From Peribacillus frigoritolerans (GTDB lineage: Bacteria > Bacillota > Bacilli > Bacillales > DSM-1321): a stretch of 64,000 bases of DNA. This document shows positions 63,408 to 64,000 of this stretch, piece after piece (the stretch's first letter is position 1; every line of letters starts with the position of its first letter). The translations under genes and the position numbers were made by a program. The DNA lies in the NCBI RefSeq assembly GCF_030676415.1, contig NZ_JAUUTW010000009.1:113210-177209 (forward strand). The letters run 5' to 3'. The notes beneath the pieces were generated by a model. That model was given only the letters and a program-made list of their open reading frames with translations. It had not been told where the DNA came from and searched no databases.

Positions 63408-63815
63408 TAAAAGTAAACTTGATTATCCATCATGTTTTTAACTGTAATCCTCATTGGATTGAAGAAATTTGCGATACTCCTGCCGAATAACTGGCTAGCC
63501 GAGACCCTACAGGCGCTTGCTTTGATGTGGCTTGGCAGACAGTCGGCGGAAAGGGAGCGGATTTCAGAAATCAACTGGAACGTTTGTTAAGAAAAAACTG
63601 TAGGCTAGTCTCATCCCGAATTATGTTTAAGACTAGATTATCCATCATGTTTTTTACTGGAATCCTCAATGGATTGAAGAAATAGGCGACACTCCTGCCG
63701 AAAAACTGGCTAGCCGAGACCCACAGGCGCTTGCTTTGATGTAGCTTGGCAGACAGTCGGAGGAAAAGGAGAGGATTTCTGAAATCAACTGGAATATTCT
63801 GTTAGAAAAAACGTA
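63408..63815 (+). repeat. two tandem copies of a 215-base unit
   Basis: The unit starts at GATTATCCATCATG (first at about 63421, second at about 63636, offset 215). It contains ATTGGATTGAAGAAA, ACTCCTGCCGAA, CTGGCTAGCCGAGACCC, CAGGCGCTTGC, CTTGGCAGACAGTCGG and GAAATCAACTGGAA. The two copies differ by a few bases and short indels. Parts look related to the GC-rich repeat (CTCCTGC, CGAGACCC, CAACTGG), so it is perhaps a diverged relative. Confidence 0.8.
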
Positions 63816-63832
63816 TGCAACTGGATTTCTTG

Positions 63833-63914
63833 GAGTTTGTATACAGTCTAAGACCCATTTATTATATAATGGGTCTCAGACTGTAGACAAACTCGATGAA
63901 AATCGAGTTTGTCT
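63833..63914 (+). terminator. two overlapping, mutually exclusive hairpins at the left edge of repeat copy 3
   Basis: Arm A (63833-63859) pairs with 63868-63894 at 25 of 27 positions. The strand AGACAAACTCGAT (63885-63897) pairs with ATCGAGTTTGTCT (63902-63914), then ATTTTT follows. The second hairpin shares bases with the first, so only one can form. Confidence 0.6.
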
Positions 63915-64000
63915 ATTTTTATGGCTTGTACAATTTGGACGTTGATTTCCACTCCAGGCACTCGCTTTCCGCGGGCGGTCGGGGAGCCTCCTCGGCTTTC
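63885..64000 (+). repeat. GC-rich dispersed repeat, copy 3 (cut by window edge)
   Basis: From the terminator-like hairpin through GGCTTGTACAATTTGGACG to TTTCCACTCCAGGCACTCGC and the GC-rich core it matches copies 1 and 2 and runs off the window. Confidence 0.8.

Overview
The window is chromosomal DNA from a low-GC, endospore-forming Firmicute of the Bacillaceae, most like the Bacillus/Peribacillus group. The clues are strong GGAGG-type ribosome binding sites, frequent TTG/GTG starts, a YjcZ-type sporulation peptide, YtvI-, Spx-, Mn-pyrophosphatase- and CNNM-type genes, and GC-rich dispersed repeats typical of Bacillus. No rRNA, tRNA, CRISPR array or intact insertion sequence was seen.

Layout. 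(1) 1-3.7 kb: the 3' end of malate synthase G, then a decayed ureide (allantoin) catabolic island: a frameshifted allantoate amidohydrolase, an intact PucG aminotransferase and a scrap of allantoinase. (2) 3.8-21 kb: a large phenylacetate (paa) catabolic region. A leftward operon (DUF485 protein, SSS symporter, hotdog thioesterase) diverges from paaK-ferredoxin reductase-ferredoxin. Then follow paaABCD, an EthD-like gene, paaF, paaG, an aldehyde dehydrogenase, paaH, paaJ, a third crotonase and paaX, with paaY convergent. Neither PaaE nor PaaZ is encoded here. (3) 21-28.5 kb: housekeeping and accessory genes (phosphoesterase, CzcD efflux, a two-component system, an Spx paralogue, an orphan ModB, a cold-shock protein). 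(4) 28.5-33.3 kb: a class I ribonucleotide reductase operon read leftward, with paired NrdR-box-like sites and a cobalamin riboswitch plus terminator upstream. (5) 33.5-47 kb: Mn-pyrophosphatase, SulP transporter, a small zinc-ribbon gene behind a c-di-GMP-I riboswitch, MFS and citrate transporters, a Cu/Zn superoxide dismutase lipoprotein, TrhO, two acetyltransferases, and MocR and MarR regulators. (6) 47-63 kb: a dispersed repeat, a YtvI-like protein, two CNNM/CBS paralogues flanking membrane and lipoprotein genes, a soluble histidine kinase, an MneP-like exporter, an orphan TPP riboswitch, a universal stress protein, a class A PBP, a HPr-like protein and isoaspartyl dipeptidase. (7) 63-64 kb: a repeat-rich intergenic zone.

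How the genes work together. The paa genes account for uptake and CoA activation of phenylacetate, epoxidation (PaaABC with PaaD), isomerisation (PaaG) and beta-oxidation (PaaF/H/J). The reductase-ferredoxin pair is the obvious candidate electron donor in place of PaaE. Three paa promoters carry the same CGTT-N(3 or 5)-AACG palindrome next to a TATAAT box, which suggests one repressor. A perfect CcpA cre site lies in the symporter gene. Four riboswitch-type elements (cobalamin, c-di-GMP-I, TPP and the probable long-loop leader of paaH) and the paa operators are the most interesting regulatory material. No wholly new multi-gene system could be demonstrated.
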